NCBI GenBank assembly: GCA_947066105.1
Contig: CAMSYM010000007.1
Span: forward strand, 31,610 to 95,609
Reading direction: 5' to 3'
DNA length: 64,000 nt
From: an uncultured Clostridia bacterium
GTDB taxonomy: Bacteria > Bacillota > Clostridia > Christensenellales > Pumilibacteraceae
The translations under genes and the position numbers were made by a program. Positions 53,830-63,594 of the stretch are shown here, one piece after another. The stretch's first letter is position 1, and each line of letters begins with the position of its first letter. The notes under the pieces were generated by a model, which did no database searches, had not been told where the DNA came from, and was given only the letters and a program-made list of their open reading frames with translations.

Positions 53830-55315
53830 CGGCGCTATCCTCCGTCGTATTTTCCTCCGCCGCGATCTCGTCCGCACGCTCGCGGAGCGTTACCGTTATG
53901 TCGTCGGGCTTGATATTTATGCCGACGCGGTCGCCCATATCCCACTCGTCGACGGTATCGACGAAAAAGTCGGTATCGTCGTCGGTGTATACTTGGACCT
54001 GATAATAACTGCCCTTGTACAGCGTTTGAGTAACGTTCGCGCCTATCGCGCCGTCCTTTTCGTCGTCGGTAAGCTCGACTTTGTCGAACGGGATCTTTAC
54101 GCGCACTTCCGCGCCTTTTTCCAAACCGTCGAAATTGACGAACTCGAATTCGCCGCCGCAAAACGCAACTGTGTTTTCGGACGACACCACGCCGTCGAAC
54201 TCGTTAACCGTTTTAAGCTTTTTCATTATGTGTATGCCGTCTGGTCCTATCGATAAAAACACGGTTTCGCCGACGGCGCGCTCTACGGTGTTCTGCACGG
54301 TGAATTGGTAGTCTTCGGCGAGGATCTCCATTTCGTAGTACGTACCCTTGAATACGGAAGAGACCACTTCGCCTTTGAGCGCGCCCTTTTTGCCGTCGAT
54401 AGAAATATCTTCGGGGCGCACAACAAGGTCGACGCGCTCGTCCTTGCCGAATCCTTTATCCATACATTTGAACTTAGTGCCGCAAAACTCGACGAGAAAA
54501 TCGCTTTTCATAACGCCCGACAAAATATTGCTTTCGCCGATAAAGTCGGCGACAAACGCGTTGGCGGGTTCGTCGTAGATCTTTTTGGGCGTACCGTACT
54601 GTTGTACCGCCCCGTCGGTCATTACCACGATCTTATCGGACATGGTGAGCGCTTCTTCCTGATCGTGTGTGACGTAAATAAAGGTAATGCCGATATTTTT
54701 GTGCATAGCCGCAAGTTCGAGTTGCATTTCCTTGCGCATTTTCAGATCGAGCGCGCCGAGCGGCTCGTCCAACAAAAGCACTTTCGGCTCGCAAACTATG
54801 GCGCGCGCTATCGCTACGCGCTGTTGCTGTCCGCCCGAAAGCCCCGTGACGTCGCGATGTCCGTACGATTCGAGATTGACGAGCTTTAACACGCGTTTGA
54901 CCTTTTCGTCGATCTCGTCCTTGGATAGCTTGCGGTATATCGGATTCCCCTTTTTATCGACTTCGCCCGTAAGCACTCGCTTCAACTTCAATCCGTACGC
55001 GATATTCTTATATACGTTTATATGCGGGAACAGCGCGTACTTTTGGAACACCGTATTTATGGGGCGCAAATGCGGCGGGACCGTTGTCACGTCCTGCTTT
55101 TCGAGCATGATCGTACCCGACGTAGGCATCGCAAAACCGGCTATCATGCGCAACAACGTCGTTTTGCCGCAACCCGACGGTCCCAACAGCGTAACGAACT
55201 CGCCCCGCCTTACGGCAAGGTTGACGTTATCGACCGCGGTTATCCCGTCGAAAATCTTGGTCACGTTTTTTATCTCGATAATGTTATCGAATTTTTCTCT
55301 CGCGGTTATAGCCAT
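53819..55315 (-). CDS. potA: spermidine/putrescine ABC ATPase with two TOBE-like domains
   Basis: The about 498-residue ATPase is longer than the usual 350-380. Walker A GPSGCGKTT (45-53), signature LSGGQQQR, Walker B VLLLDEP and THDQEEA are standard. Past about residue 250 there are two TOBE-type modules in tandem (one ending near TVERAVGETVFLSIGP, the other near DRVGINIKPDDITV), followed by an acidic tail. An insertion in the helical domain (GEVDKKGNPIYRKLSKDEIDEK) is also present. Start 55315 has AAAGGAG. Confidence 0.92.
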   Translation of the reverse strand: MAITAREKFDNIIEIKNVTKIFDGITAVDNVNLAVRRGEFVTLLGPSGCGKTTLLRMIAGFAMPTSGTIMLEKQDVTTVPPHLRPINTVFQKYALFPHINVYKNIAYGLKLKRVLTGEVDKKGNPIYRKLSKDEIDEKVKRVLKLVNLESYGHRDVTGLSGGQQQRVAIARAIVCEPKVLLLDEPLGALDLKMRKEMQLELAAMHKNIGITFIYVTHDQEEALTMSDKIVVMTDGAVQQYGTPKKIYDEPANAFVADFIGESNILSGVMKSDFLVEFCGTKFKCMDKGFGKDERVDLVVRPEDISIDGKKGALKGEVVSSVFKGTYYEMEILAEDYQFTVQNTVERAVGETVFLSIGPDGIHIMKKLKTVNEFDGVVSSENTVAFCGGEFEFVNFDGLEKGAEVRVKIPFDKVELTDDEKDGAIGANVTQTLYKGSYYQVQVYTDDDTDFFVDTVDEWDMGDRVGINIKPDDITVTLRERADEIAAEENTTEDSADER

Positions 55316-55396
55316 TGCAGCTCCTTTGATGCGTAATGCATGATTCGTAATGCGCAATAAAATGTACGATCGATAAATCACGCATTCCGAATTCTC

Positions 55397-55948
55397 TTAA
55401 AAGCTCGGCGGACACGACACCCAAAGCACTTTGCTTTTTCCGTCGTATACGTTTAGTAAAAAATGTTTTTTGTCGGCGGGATAGTAAAAGCTGTCGCCCG
55501 CGGCCGCCTCCGATACGCGTTCACCTACCGTCACGCGCACCCTGCCATCAAGCACATATCCGAATTCCTCGCCGTCGTGCGGAATGTCCGCATCTGTACA
55601 CGCGCCCTTTTCAAGCTCGATGATTATGGGTTCCATGGCGTTCTTTTGCGCCGTCGGCACTATCCAAGTTACCTTCGAGTCGTCGGTCTGTTTTTCGAAA
55701 TAGTCCGCAGGCGTAAACACGAGTTGCGCGTCGTCGTTATCCGAAAAAAACTTCCCCAAGCTCGACCCCAACAGCGTCAGTATGTCTATAAGCGTCGCTA
55801 TCGACGGCGAAGTCAAATCGTTTTCGAGCTGACTTATATACCCTTTCGTAAGCTCCGCCCGGTCGGCAAGCTCTTCCTGCGTAAGCCCGTTTTTGAGCCG
55901 CAGGTCGCGCAATTTAGCTCCTATCGTTCTTTCATTTCCATCGTTCAT
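55397..55948 (-). CDS. XRE-family regulator with cupin domain, polyamine operon control
   Basis: The 183-residue protein has an N-terminal helix-turn-helix (LRLKNGLTQEELADRAELTKGYISQLENDLTSPSIATL) and a C-terminal cupin (about 100-183: HDGEEFGYVLDGRVRVTVGE...GDSFYYPADKKH). This is the PuuR-like build. It heads the potABCD genes (gap to potA 81 nt) and an operator-like palindrome lies in its leader, so it probably senses polyamine levels and represses the operon. Confidence 0.88.
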   Translation of the reverse strand: MNDGNERTIGAKLRDLRLKNGLTQEELADRAELTKGYISQLENDLTSPSIATLIDILTLLGSSLGKFFSDNDDAQLVFTPADYFEKQTDDSKVTWIVPTAQKNAMEPIIIELEKGACTDADIPHDGEEFGYVLDGRVRVTVGERVSEAAAGDSFYYPADKKHFLLNVYDGKSKVLWVSCPPSF

Positions 55949-55983
55949 CGCACACTTCCGTAAAATCCAAAGTTAATTTTGTC

Positions 55984-56010
55984 TAAACATTTTGTTTACA
56001 TTTAGTAAAC
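55984..56010 (-). promoter_or_regulatory. overlapping inverted repeats, likely XRE operator
   Basis: GTTTAC-ATTTA-GTAAAC (55994-56010) overlaps TAAAC-ATTTT-GTTTA (55984-55998), so two half-sites share one arm. They lie just downstream of the predicted transcription start at about 56012. Confidence 0.6.
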
Positions 56011-56018
56011 CGAACATG

Positions 56019-56047
56019 ATTATATAGTAAAACGACATATATGTCAA
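56019..56047 (-). promoter_or_regulatory. consensus promoter of the XRE-pot operon
   Basis: TTGACA (56047-56042) and TATAAT (56024-56019) with 17 bp between, minus strand. Confidence 0.85.
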
Positions 56048-56308
56048 TTATTTTAACGGCATTTTTTTACATTTTTTAATATTTTCGGGCATGAAAATAT
56101 GCGCATGCGCGAGCGAATGCGGACAGAGCCTGCGTATAAGCAAATGCAAGTACGAAATTAAGTTTTTGCGCAACGCAAAAACCGCCGTACTCCCTATCGG
56201 GCGACGGATAACATCACGATCGAAAACGGTAAAAACGAACTGTAAAACACGCGAAACCCGTAACGCATCGCGAGCTTAACGATCTATCGGCTTGACACGA
56301 ACCAATTT

Positions 56309-56587
56309 TTATTCTTGTGGAGCAGAGATGTGGGCGAGTTCTTCTTGGTACTTATCAATCACGAGTTTGGAAATGTAATCGCGCGTGCCGTTGTTTATAG
56401 GATGAGCAACGTCGCGGAATTCGCCTGTGCCCATACGCTTGTTGGGCATTGCGACAAAGAGCCCCGTTTCGGTTTCGACAACCCGCAGATCATGCACGAC
56501 AAAACAGTCGTCTATTGTTATCGATGCCGCCGCTTTGAGTTTGCCGGGTTCTTTTACGAGGCGAAGTCTTACCTCGGTGATTTCCAC
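56309..56587 (-). CDS. spoVG: SpoVG family nucleic-acid-binding regulator
   Basis: The 92-residue protein starts EITEVRLRLV and has SITIDDCFVVHDLRVVE...GLFVAMPNKR and FRDVAHPIN, the SpoVG fold. It binds RNA/DNA and affects septation, sporulation or envelope genes. The start is a GTG with GGAGG upstream. Normal length. Confidence 0.95.
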   Translation of the reverse strand: MEITEVRLRLVKEPGKLKAAASITIDDCFVVHDLRVVETETGLFVAMPNKRMGTGEFRDVAHPINNGTRDYISKLVIDKYQEELAHISAPQE

Positions 56588-56621
56588 AATTTTCCTCCAG
56601 ACTTAAATTGCGACCGTAAAT

Positions 56622-56650
56622 AGTTTATCATAATTCAAGCGTAAAATCAA
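56622..56650 (-). promoter_or_regulatory. likely promoter of spoVG
   Basis: TTGATT (56650-56645) and TAAACT (56627-56622), 17-bp spacer; sigma-A-like. A sigma-H-type element was not clear. Confidence 0.5.
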
Positions 56651-56747
56651 TAGTTTTTCGACAAATTTTTTGCGCTTGGCGCAACAATGTGACGTGCGCG
56701 GTCTATCGATACGACACCTTGATCGCTCGAACCGCATATTAAAAAGT

Positions 56748-58010
56748 ATGAGAATTCATTTTGTGGGTATTTCGGGCGTGTCCATGCGCGCGCTCGCGGA
56801 CGCCGCCGCATCGCGCGGTCACGACGTGTCCGGATCGGATAACGCGCTCGGCGGTCACGACGCGAAAAACGTCGAAGGTTGCGATCTCGTGGTATATACC
56901 AACGCCGTGCCGCAGGATAATTGCGAGCTGGTACAAGCCAAACAAGCGGGCATCCCCGTAGTCGAACGCGCTACATATCTCGGCGAGCTGTCCAAAACAT
57001 ACGGCACGGTGATCGCCGTCGCCGGCTGTCACGGCAAAAGCACTACTACCGCCATGCTCGGCGCGGCGTACGGCGGACGCAACGCCACGTTGCACGTCGG
57101 AGTCGCAGGCGGATCCAAAGCGGGATCAGATAAATATTTTATAACCGAGGCTTGCGAATACCGCGCAAGCTTTTTGCACCTTTCGCCCGATATCGGAGTC
57201 GTACTCAACGTGCAGTACGACCACCCCGACTATTACAAAACGGAATCGGCGTTGTGGGATGCGTATAAGCGGTTTTGCGGCAACAGCAAAAAGGTCATAG
57301 TAAACGGCGACGACCCGCTTTGCGCGGGGCTTGCGCGCAACGCCGTCACATTCGGGTTCGGCGAAAACTGCGACTACCGCGCGAGCCGAACGACGTCGGA
57401 AAACGGATTTCGCGGCTTTACGCTCGACGGGAAACGGCATGCGCAGGTAAAGCTGTCCGTCGCGGGCGAACACAATGTTTACAATGCGCTCGCGGCGATC
57501 GCGACGGCAAGCGAAAACGGACTGCCGCTCGCGGAAATACTGCCGCGGCTCGGCAAATTCGGCGGTATATCTCGACGGTTCGAGCGCAAAGGAATTGCAT
57601 ACGGCAAATCGGTTTTCACCGACTACGCGCATCACCCTACCGAGATCGCCGCGACAATACGCACCGCGCGCGAGATATTCCCGTCGGTCGCGGTAGTCTT
57701 TCAACCGCACACGTACACGCGCACGCAAAGCTTGATGGACGATTTTGCGAACGCGCTCGCGCTTGCCGATACCGTCGTACTCGCTCCGATCTTTTCGGCG
57801 CGCGAAAACCCGCTGGTCGGCGTGTCGTCGCAAGCGCTCTGCCGAAAAATAATCGAACAAAAAGAAAAGGCGTACTGTTTCGACACCTTTTCGGAAATCA
57901 CCGACTATTGCAAAACGCTAAAAGAAAAAGCGGTCATATTCATGGGCGCGGGCGATATAGACAAAGCCGCCGACCTGTTTATGACCAAAGCCGTTGCGGA
58001 CATAAAGTGA
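56748..58010 (+). CDS. murC: UDP-N-acetylmuramate-L-alanine ligase
   Basis: About 420 residues with the Mur ligase build: N-terminal Rossmann domain (HFVGISGVSMRALA...GHDVSGSD), ATP loop GCHGKSTTTAM (usual form GTHGKT), EACEYRASFL, the FGGISRRFE site and the C-terminal YAHHPTEIAA and FQPHTYTRT motifs. It adds L-Ala to UDP-MurNAc. It starts at 56748, at the family start; no Shine-Dalgarno site is seen. It stands apart from other mur genes and is divergent from spoVG. Confidence 0.9.
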   Translation: MRIHFVGISGVSMRALADAAASRGHDVSGSDNALGGHDAKNVEGCDLVVYTNAVPQDNCELVQAKQAGIPVVERATYLGELSKTYGTVIAVAGCHGKSTTTAMLGAAYGGRNATLHVGVAGGSKAGSDKYFITEACEYRASFLHLSPDIGVVLNVQYDHPDYYKTESALWDAYKRFCGNSKKVIVNGDDPLCAGLARNAVTFGFGENCDYRASRTTSENGFRGFTLDGKRHAQVKLSVAGEHNVYNALAAIATASENGLPLAEILPRLGKFGGISRRFERKGIAYGKSVFTDYAHHPTEIAATIRTAREIFPSVAVVFQPHTYTRTQSLMDDFANALALADTVVLAPIFSARENPLVGVSSQALCRKIIEQKEKAYCFDTFSEITDYCKTLKEKAVIFMGAGDIDKAADLFMTKAVADIK

Positions 58011-58045
58011 GCGTCGGCAAGGCAATAAGCTAACTCGATAAAACG

Positions 58046-58348
58046 CTACGCCGTAAACAACGACGCAAGATCGGTATACAGCATAAACGTCGCCACCGCG
58101 ACGATAAGCCCCGCAAACACGACCGCGAGTATGATATTGCGTTTGAGCGTGAATTCTATGCCCGCGCAAAACACGGTGGCGAGCGTACAGTAATCGCGCG
58201 CGACCGCGATGTTTTGTGCCGCCGCAGACGGAATAAATCCGCCGATAGCGTTATTGAGATAGATCGTCAACATCAATACGAGCGTCGCCATACCGAACAA
58301 CCCCGTAAACACGTTTATCACCTTGTTTATCAACCTTCCGACTATCAT
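58046..58348 (-). CDS. small three-helix membrane protein, unknown
   Basis: The 100-residue protein has hydrophobic segments at about 14-33, 50-64 and 70-92. No family recognised. It has its own consensus promoter and a GCGAGGG ribosome site, so it is probably a real gene. It converges on murC with a 35-bp gap. Confidence 0.7.
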   Translation of the reverse strand: MIVGRLINKVINVFTGLFGMATLVLMLTIYLNNAIGGFIPSAAAQNIAVARDYCTLATVFCAGIEFTLKRNIILAVVFAGLIVAVATFMLYTDLASLFTA

Positions 58349-58377
58349 GTTTGTCCCTCGCTTTTCTTGATATTACC

Positions 58378-58406
58378 ATTATAGTTTTTACAATACCGTT
58401 TGTCAA
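58378..58406 (-). promoter_or_regulatory. consensus promoter of the small membrane protein gene
   Basis: TTGACA (58406-58401) and TATAAT (58383-58378), 17-bp spacer. Confidence 0.8.
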
Positions 58407-58494
58407 CATACGTATACGCGCATGCAAAACTTTTAATGCACTTTTAATGATGACTAAATACGACTCGCCCCGCATGTATCACGAATAAGCACAG

Positions 58495-59245
58495 CGTATC
58501 AACGATTTTCACTTTGTCCCATGTAGTAGCCATGGCTATTGCAAGCGTAGCGATGGATTTTTGTCATACGTAGCAAGGCGTAGCTTTATTCTAAACATGA
58601 ATAATAAACCACCATCTTTTTCTTTGTCATTCTGAACAAGCGTAGCGCAGTGAAGAATCTCATCTTTTTTAATATGGTTGAGATCCTTCGGTGGGCAAAA
58701 AATGCTCAGGATAGCCTGCGGTTGCTTCGTAGGACAAGTAAATTATCCCGTTTACACTGTTATCCCTATTGTAAGACAAGTATAGCCATTCCAATCACCC
58801 CATCATCTCGACCGTAGTGCGCTTGCGCACGTAGCGGAGAGATCCAGGCGTTAGCCGCACTAATACTTAATCGACCATAATTCCGGATTCAGAATTCCTA
58901 ATTACAAATCCACCTTGCGGCAGTTCGCCTTGATTTCTCGACTGCGCTTCGCTCCGCTCGAAATGATGGGGGTGTTTATTGTTTGCTTTTCTATATAAAA
59001 CTGCAATACATTTTTGCACTCTATTTTCTCGATATATAAAAAGTATAGCAAAGTCGTCCCACTCTCCCCATCATCTCGACCGTAGTGCGCTTGCGCACGT
59101 AGTGGAGAGATCCAGGCGTTAGCCGCACTATTAAATCAATCATAATTCCGAATTCAGCATTCCGAATTCCGAAGTTATTCTCACCGCAAAGCGGTCATTA
59201 ATTACTCATTACGCATTACTCATTTTTAATTATCCATCAATTCCG
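58495..59245. repeat. intergenic repeat cluster 5 (families A and B)
   Basis: Fills the 900-bp gap 58349-59250. An A element spans about 58622-58740, with one arm interrupted by extra sequence. B arms at about 58803 and 59068 carry the tip form GTAGTGCGCTTGCGCAC, itself a perfect palindrome. Right B arms (TTGATTTCTCGACTGCGC ... CTCGAAATGATGG) follow the first. Confidence 0.85.
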
Positions 59246-59250
59246 CATAC

Positions 59251-60330
59251 TCAATGATATCCGCCCTTATACGAAAACGGTCTGAATCGCGTATTGTCGT
59301 ATATGGCGCGAGTATCCGCAAACTGTGCATATTGCTCGCCGTAAAGCCGCAATGCCGTACCGTCGAACGGTTTGCGATAAATATATTTTTCGTCCTTGTG
59401 CGAGCGTTCGTATTCCGTACACGAATTACCGACGCATAAAAACACGTCGAACCCGTAACGCTTGAAAATCCCGTTCTTTGCGCTTTTGGCGTTGTGCCGT
59501 CCTGCGGGATAGCACAGCACGCGCGTATTGCCCACTATCGGTTCGATATACTTTTTCCACTGCGCGCAATCCTTTTCGAGCCGAGCCGCCGACGTGCCGT
59601 CGAAATAACTGTGATAATAAGTATGCGACGCAAAGGTATAGCCGAGCCGCTTCATTACCGCAACCAATTCTTTGCAGTGCTCTGTATCTTCCTTCATGCG
59701 CGCGTCGCTTACTCTGCAATCGGGCGTCACTCGGTATCCGAGTATGCCGTTGTAACCGTTTACGCACACAGTCGCGCGCCCGCCGTCAAACGAAAAATCG
59801 GGATGACGTTCGATAAAGCTTTCGAGCAACGTAATGTTCTCGCGCTCTCGCGTTATTTGATCTTGCGCATGCTCGGTAAAATCGCAAAGCTTTCCGTCGA
59901 CGTAAACTATCCTGTCTATACAACCGCGGTCGACGGTGTCGTAAGTCATATCGTCTAACGACATAACGAGCGGCTTTTTGCCGACGGGCAGTCTTAGCGT
60001 CGCGCCGTCCGTCGCACGGTCGAGCGAGATCAACACATACCCGTTGTTGTACAGCTCGTCGAGCAAACCGCCGAATTCCTTAGCCGTCAAGTGGTCTTTG
60101 TCGAAGCAATCGCGCAGCTTGTTGGTCGGCGCGAAAGCCTTAGCAGTATCGAACACAAGCTCGTGCGTAAAAATATGCTCTATCTCGCCGTTATACTCCG
60201 CAAGCCCGTCGTCTGCACGTGCGACACGGCAAGCCGACATGCTCAACGCACAGCACGCCGCAACTATGGCGGCGGCTATCGCAACGGCTATGCGGCGACG
60301 CGCGGCAAAACCTAAATATGATTTTTCCAT
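59251..60330 (-). CDS. polysaccharide-deacetylase-like lipoprotein
   Basis: About 359 residues. A lipoprotein-like signal ends LSMSAC-R. The carbohydrate esterase 4-like domain has PLVMSLDD (motif 1) and FASHTYYHS (motif 2), separated by an unusually long insert of about 100 residues, then VLCYPAGRHN (motif 3-like). It may deacetylate peptidoglycan or a surface glycan, but with the odd spacing activity is not certain. The start at 60330 gives the signal; no Shine-Dalgarno site precedes it. Confidence 0.8.
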   Translation of the reverse strand: MEKSYLGFAARRRIAVAIAAAIVAACCALSMSACRVARADDGLAEYNGEIEHIFTHELVFDTAKAFAPTNKLRDCFDKDHLTAKEFGGLLDELYNNGYVLISLDRATDGATLRLPVGKKPLVMSLDDMTYDTVDRGCIDRIVYVDGKLCDFTEHAQDQITRERENITLLESFIERHPDFSFDGGRATVCVNGYNGILGYRVTPDCRVSDARMKEDTEHCKELVAVMKRLGYTFASHTYYHSYFDGTSAARLEKDCAQWKKYIEPIVGNTRVLCYPAGRHNAKSAKNGIFKRYGFDVFLCVGNSCTEYERSHKDEKYIYRKPFDGTALRLYGEQYAQFADTRAIYDNTRFRPFSYKGGYH

Positions 60331-60377
60331 ACGTTTAGCATATACCGTTCGTCGACGTATATACGTTTTGACGCAAC

Positions 60378-60399
60378 AAAAAACCCGACGATCGTCGGG
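60378..60399 (-). terminator. terminator after the unknown anchored protein gene
   Basis: GCCCGACGATCGTCGGG-type palindrome (60384-60399) followed by six T on the minus strand, about 40 nt past the stop at 60440. Confidence 0.85.
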
Positions 60400-60439
60400 C
60401 ATTTTTAAATTCAAACCTTATCGAAGCGACGCGCGGTCG

Positions 60440-61129
60440 TCAGCGCGACAGCTCCTGCGCAAGATCGCCGAGCGCCGCATAAGCCGCGGTCGTATTTGCG
60501 CGAACTTTAACGGCGGTTATGCGGTAGGTCGCGCGCGTAACGCCGCCGTCCGCCACTCTGTTAGTAACGCGGTCGTAGATATACGGATACAAATACAACT
60601 CGCCGACGCCGCCGTCGCTGTTGTCTATGACCACCTTCAAACGATCGAAGTATATGGTTTCGCCGTCCACTTTGAGCGATTGCGCCGTGGCGTTATCCAC
60701 TTCGCCGTTTTCGATCTTAACTTGTTCGTACACATATTCTACCATAAACGCCGTGGACGTAGCCGAGATCTCTTCGATCTCGTCGGCATTCATCTCTATC
60801 TTTTCGCCCTTGGTATTGCGAACGAAATTATACGAGTAATCCCAGTTCCACTGCAATATCGCGCTCATCGGACTGAACTCCATATCGTTCATCGCGTTGC
60901 GGATCTTGCTTTGCGCCGTGTCGTTGGTAGATTCGGGATCGGTACTGCCCACATTGTAAAAATCGTAGCGCAACGGTTGTTTGACGCCGTCGAGCGGAGC
61001 GACGCTCACCGAACACAGCACTATGACCGCCACCACGATCAATGCGGCAATGCCGGCGACCACGCCGACTATTATGTTTGCGACCTTATTGGGATTGCCC
61101 GTCGCCACCGTCTTTTTGTTCTTCGCCAT
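60440..61129 (-). CDS. single-pass membrane protein of unknown function
   Basis: The 229-residue protein has a basic start, one membrane helix (about 18-42) and an outward domain with no motif I know (SKIRNAMNDMEFSPMSAILQWNWDYSYNF; KVDGETIYFDRLKVVI). It follows ftsH after 47 nt on the same strand and is closed by a terminator, so it is probably cotranscribed with the protease. It could be a client or adaptor, but nothing shows this. Confidence 0.75.
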   Translation of the reverse strand: MAKNKKTVATGNPNKVANIIVGVVAGIAALIVVAVIVLCSVSVAPLDGVKQPLRYDFYNVGSTDPESTNDTAQSKIRNAMNDMEFSPMSAILQWNWDYSYNFVRNTKGEKIEMNADEIEEISATSTAFMVEYVYEQVKIENGEVDNATAQSLKVDGETIYFDRLKVVIDNSDGGVGELYLYPYIYDRVTNRVADGGVTRATYRITAVKVRANTTAAYAALGDLAQELSR

Positions 61130-61176
61130 TTTGTTATCCCTTCCGAGAAATTTAGTTTAGTTATAGATGCGAGTGA

Positions 61177-63315
61177 TCACTCGTCCTTTTTGCCGTCGTC
61201 CGCTTTATCGCCAGCCGCGCCGTCCGTATCGGACTTAGGCTTGCGCTTGATCGGCTTTTTTGTCACCTTTTGCTCGGCTTGCGGTTCTGCCGTCGAAATC
61301 TCCGCGACGTCATGCTCAGCTTCGGGCTTGACTTTCTCGGATTCGGTTTTGCTTTCCGCGCCCGCGGATATTATCTCGTCGACGTTCTTGGTCGGCTCGC
61401 TCGGCGCTATCGGTTGAAAATCGGAAAGCTTTTTGACCGGGGCTTTTTCCATATCGCCCTTGTGCGCTTCCTTACTGCTCAATCGCGCGTCGAGCGCCGT
61501 TTTGACTTCCTCGGGCGTTGCGCCGTTCATTATCATTTCGACTTCTTCGGCGTAAATGGTTTCGCATTCTATGAGAACGCGCGCCATGGTATCGAGTATT
61601 TTACGGTTTTCGGACAAGACCTTGACCGCTTGCGCGTGACCGTCGTCTATCAACCGCTTGACTTCCGCGTCGATATCGTTGGCAACGTTCTCCGAATACG
61701 AATGCTGAGTTTGGTAGTCGCGACCCAAGAAAACTTCCTGACTGCCGCCGTAATAAACGGGACCGACCTTGCCGGACATGCCCCATTCCGTGACCATTTT
61801 ACGCGCGATGTTCGTCGCCATGCGTATATCGCCCGACGCGCCCGCCGTGTAGTCCTCTATCACGAGTTCTTCCGCCGCGCGTCCGCCCATCACGCTCGCG
61901 AGCTTGCCCACAAGCTGACTGACCGAAATGGAATCGTTATCGTTATCGGGACGGTACATCGTATATCCGCCCGCTTGACCGCGCGGAATAATGGTAACTT
62001 CGTGTACGGGGTCGCAACCCTTTGTCTTGCACGCGACGATCGCATGCCCCGCCTCGTGATACGCCGTAATGCGCTGGTCGAACGGCGTGACGAGCCGCGA
62101 TTTCTTTTTGGGCCCCATTTCCACTTTGTCGAGCGCCTCGTACAAGTCTTCCATGGTGATGCGCGTACGGTTGTCGCGCGCGGTCAATATCGCCGCCTCG
62201 TTGAGCATGTTTTCTATATCCGCGCCCGAGAACCCGCCCGTAATGCGCGCGAGTATCTGAAAATCGACGTCGGACGCAAGCGGCTTATTGCGCGCGTGGA
62301 CCTTGAATATGGCTTCGCGCCCGCGCACGTCGGGCAGATTGACGTATACCTGACGGTCGAACCGACCGGGGCGCATAAGCGCGGGGTCGAGAACGTCCGA
62401 ACGGTTGGTCGCCGCCATGACTATGATATGCTCGTTGGACTCGAACCCGTCCATCGCCACGAGCAACTGGTTGAGCGTTTGTTCGCGTTCGTCGTTACCG
62501 CCGCCCATGCCCGCGCCGCGCTGACGCCCGACTGCGTCTATCTCGTCGATAAAGACTATACAAGGCATGTTCTTTTTGGCTTGGTCGAACAGATCGCGCA
62601 CACGCGACGCGCCCACGCCGACGAACATCTCGACAAAGTCCGAACCGGACTTGCTGAAAAACGGAACGTTCGCCTCGCCCGCGACGGCTTTTGCGAATAA
62701 CGTTTTACCCGTACCGGGAGGTCCCACCAAAAGCACGCCGTGCGGCACGCGCGCGCCGACCGACGTAAACTTTTGCGGATTTTTAAGGAATTCGACTATC
62801 TCTTTGAGTTCTTCTTTCTCTTCTTCCGCGCCCGCTACGTCCGAAAACCGCACTTTAAGCTGGTTTTGCGCGTTGGTCTTGGTCTTGCCGAAATCCATGG
62901 TGGACTTGGTAGTATTGTTCATTGCTCGGAACATGAATATCATCAACACTATGAGCATGATAAGTCCGAGCACAGGTATTATATAATCGGTTATCGAAGT
63001 GGCATAGCGATCGTTGAACTTTAACTTGATCTGCATGCCTTCGTTGGCTTCTTCAAATTTTTGAACTGCATCGATGACAAGCTCGTAACGCGAATACACG
63101 CGGTATTCGTACGCCTTGCCGCTCTTTTCGGTCTTGACGTACGCAGTATCGTTTTCGAGATATATTTCCACAACGGTCTGGCTGTTTATATCGTTGACAA
63201 GGTCGGTATAGGTTTTTTCTTTAAGTCCCGTCGACGCATAAACGACCACTCCTATGATTACTCCGATAAGAATAACGCTTATTATAGCGATCAATACTTT
63301 GGTACTTGTTTTCAA
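61177..63315 (-). CDS. ftsH: ATP-dependent zinc metalloprotease FtsH
   Basis: The 712-residue protein has two membrane helices (about 8-28 and 110-131), an AAA+ domain with GPPGTGKT (198-205), Walker B IVFIDEID (253-260) and the [22 protein letters not shown], and the zinc site HEAGH (420-424). It degrades misfolded membrane proteins and short-lived regulators. A Lys/Glu/Pro-rich tail of about 80 residues follows the peptidase domain. The start is a TTG with GGAGGAG upstream. Confidence 0.96.
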   Translation of the reverse strand: MKTSTKVLIAIISVILIGVIIGVVVYASTGLKEKTYTDLVNDINSQTVVEIYLENDTAYVKTEKSGKAYEYRVYSRYELVIDAVQKFEEANEGMQIKLKFNDRYATSITDYIIPVLGLIMLIVLMIFMFRAMNNTTKSTMDFGKTKTNAQNQLKVRFSDVAGAEEEKEELKEIVEFLKNPQKFTSVGARVPHGVLLVGPPGTGKTLFAKAVAGEANVPFFSKSGSDFVEMFVGVGASRVRDLFDQAKKNMPCIVFIDEIDAVGRQRGAGMGGGNDEREQTLNQLLVAMDGFESNEHIIVMAATNRSDVLDPALMRPGRFDRQVYVNLPDVRGREAIFKVHARNKPLASDVDFQILARITGGFSGADIENMLNEAAILTARDNRTRITMEDLYEALDKVEMGPKKKSRLVTPFDQRITAYHEAGHAIVACKTKGCDPVHEVTIIPRGQAGGYTMYRPDNDNDSISVSQLVGKLASVMGGRAAEELVIEDYTAGASGDIRMATNIARKMVTEWGMSGKVGPVYYGGSQEVFLGRDYQTQHSYSENVANDIDAEVKRLIDDGHAQAVKVLSENRKILDTMARVLIECETIYAEEVEMIMNGATPEEVKTALDARLSSKEAHKGDMEKAPVKKLSDFQPIAPSEPTKNVDEIISAGAESKTESEKVKPEAEHDVAEISTAEPQAEQKVTKKPIKRKPKSDTDGAAGDKADDGKKDE

Positions 63316-63373
63316 TTACGCTCCTCCAATTTTCGTTCGACAAAAAATGCGGCGCTACGCTACATTAATGATT

Positions 63374-63402
63374 AGTATATCACGTTTTGCCGAATAGTAC
63401 AA
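63374..63402 (-). promoter_or_regulatory. promoter of ftsH
   Basis: TTGTAC (63402-63397) and TATACT (63379-63374), 17-bp spacer, about 50 nt of leader. Confidence 0.7.
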
Positions 63403-63594
63403 GCATTTTTCGGCATGTAACATATTTTTAATGGACTTTTAATAGCGCGCAGAGAAAGACTTGCGATAATTTTTGACAAGCGTTTGTCGATATGTGTAAA
63501 GTTAAACTCGCTTTTTACTTTGTTCCGCATAGCAACCGAAAGTATTCCGAACAAACATTGCGAATATATTATTTTTTGTTTTTACAAACGAGCG

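Larger units (their letters stand above)
55949..56308. other. 360-bp gap with XRE promoter, operator and a 9-bp hairpin
   Basis: Contains the promoter/operator of the XRE gene. A perfect hairpin GTTTTTGCG-CAA-CGCAAAAAC at 56162-56182 lies about 130 nt past the spoVG stop; it lacks a T run. I see no gene. Confidence 0.6.

Noticed and set aside
56091..56279. 62-residue frame between XRE and spoVG
   Set aside because: No ribosome site, no family resemblance, and it spans a hairpin; judged chance.
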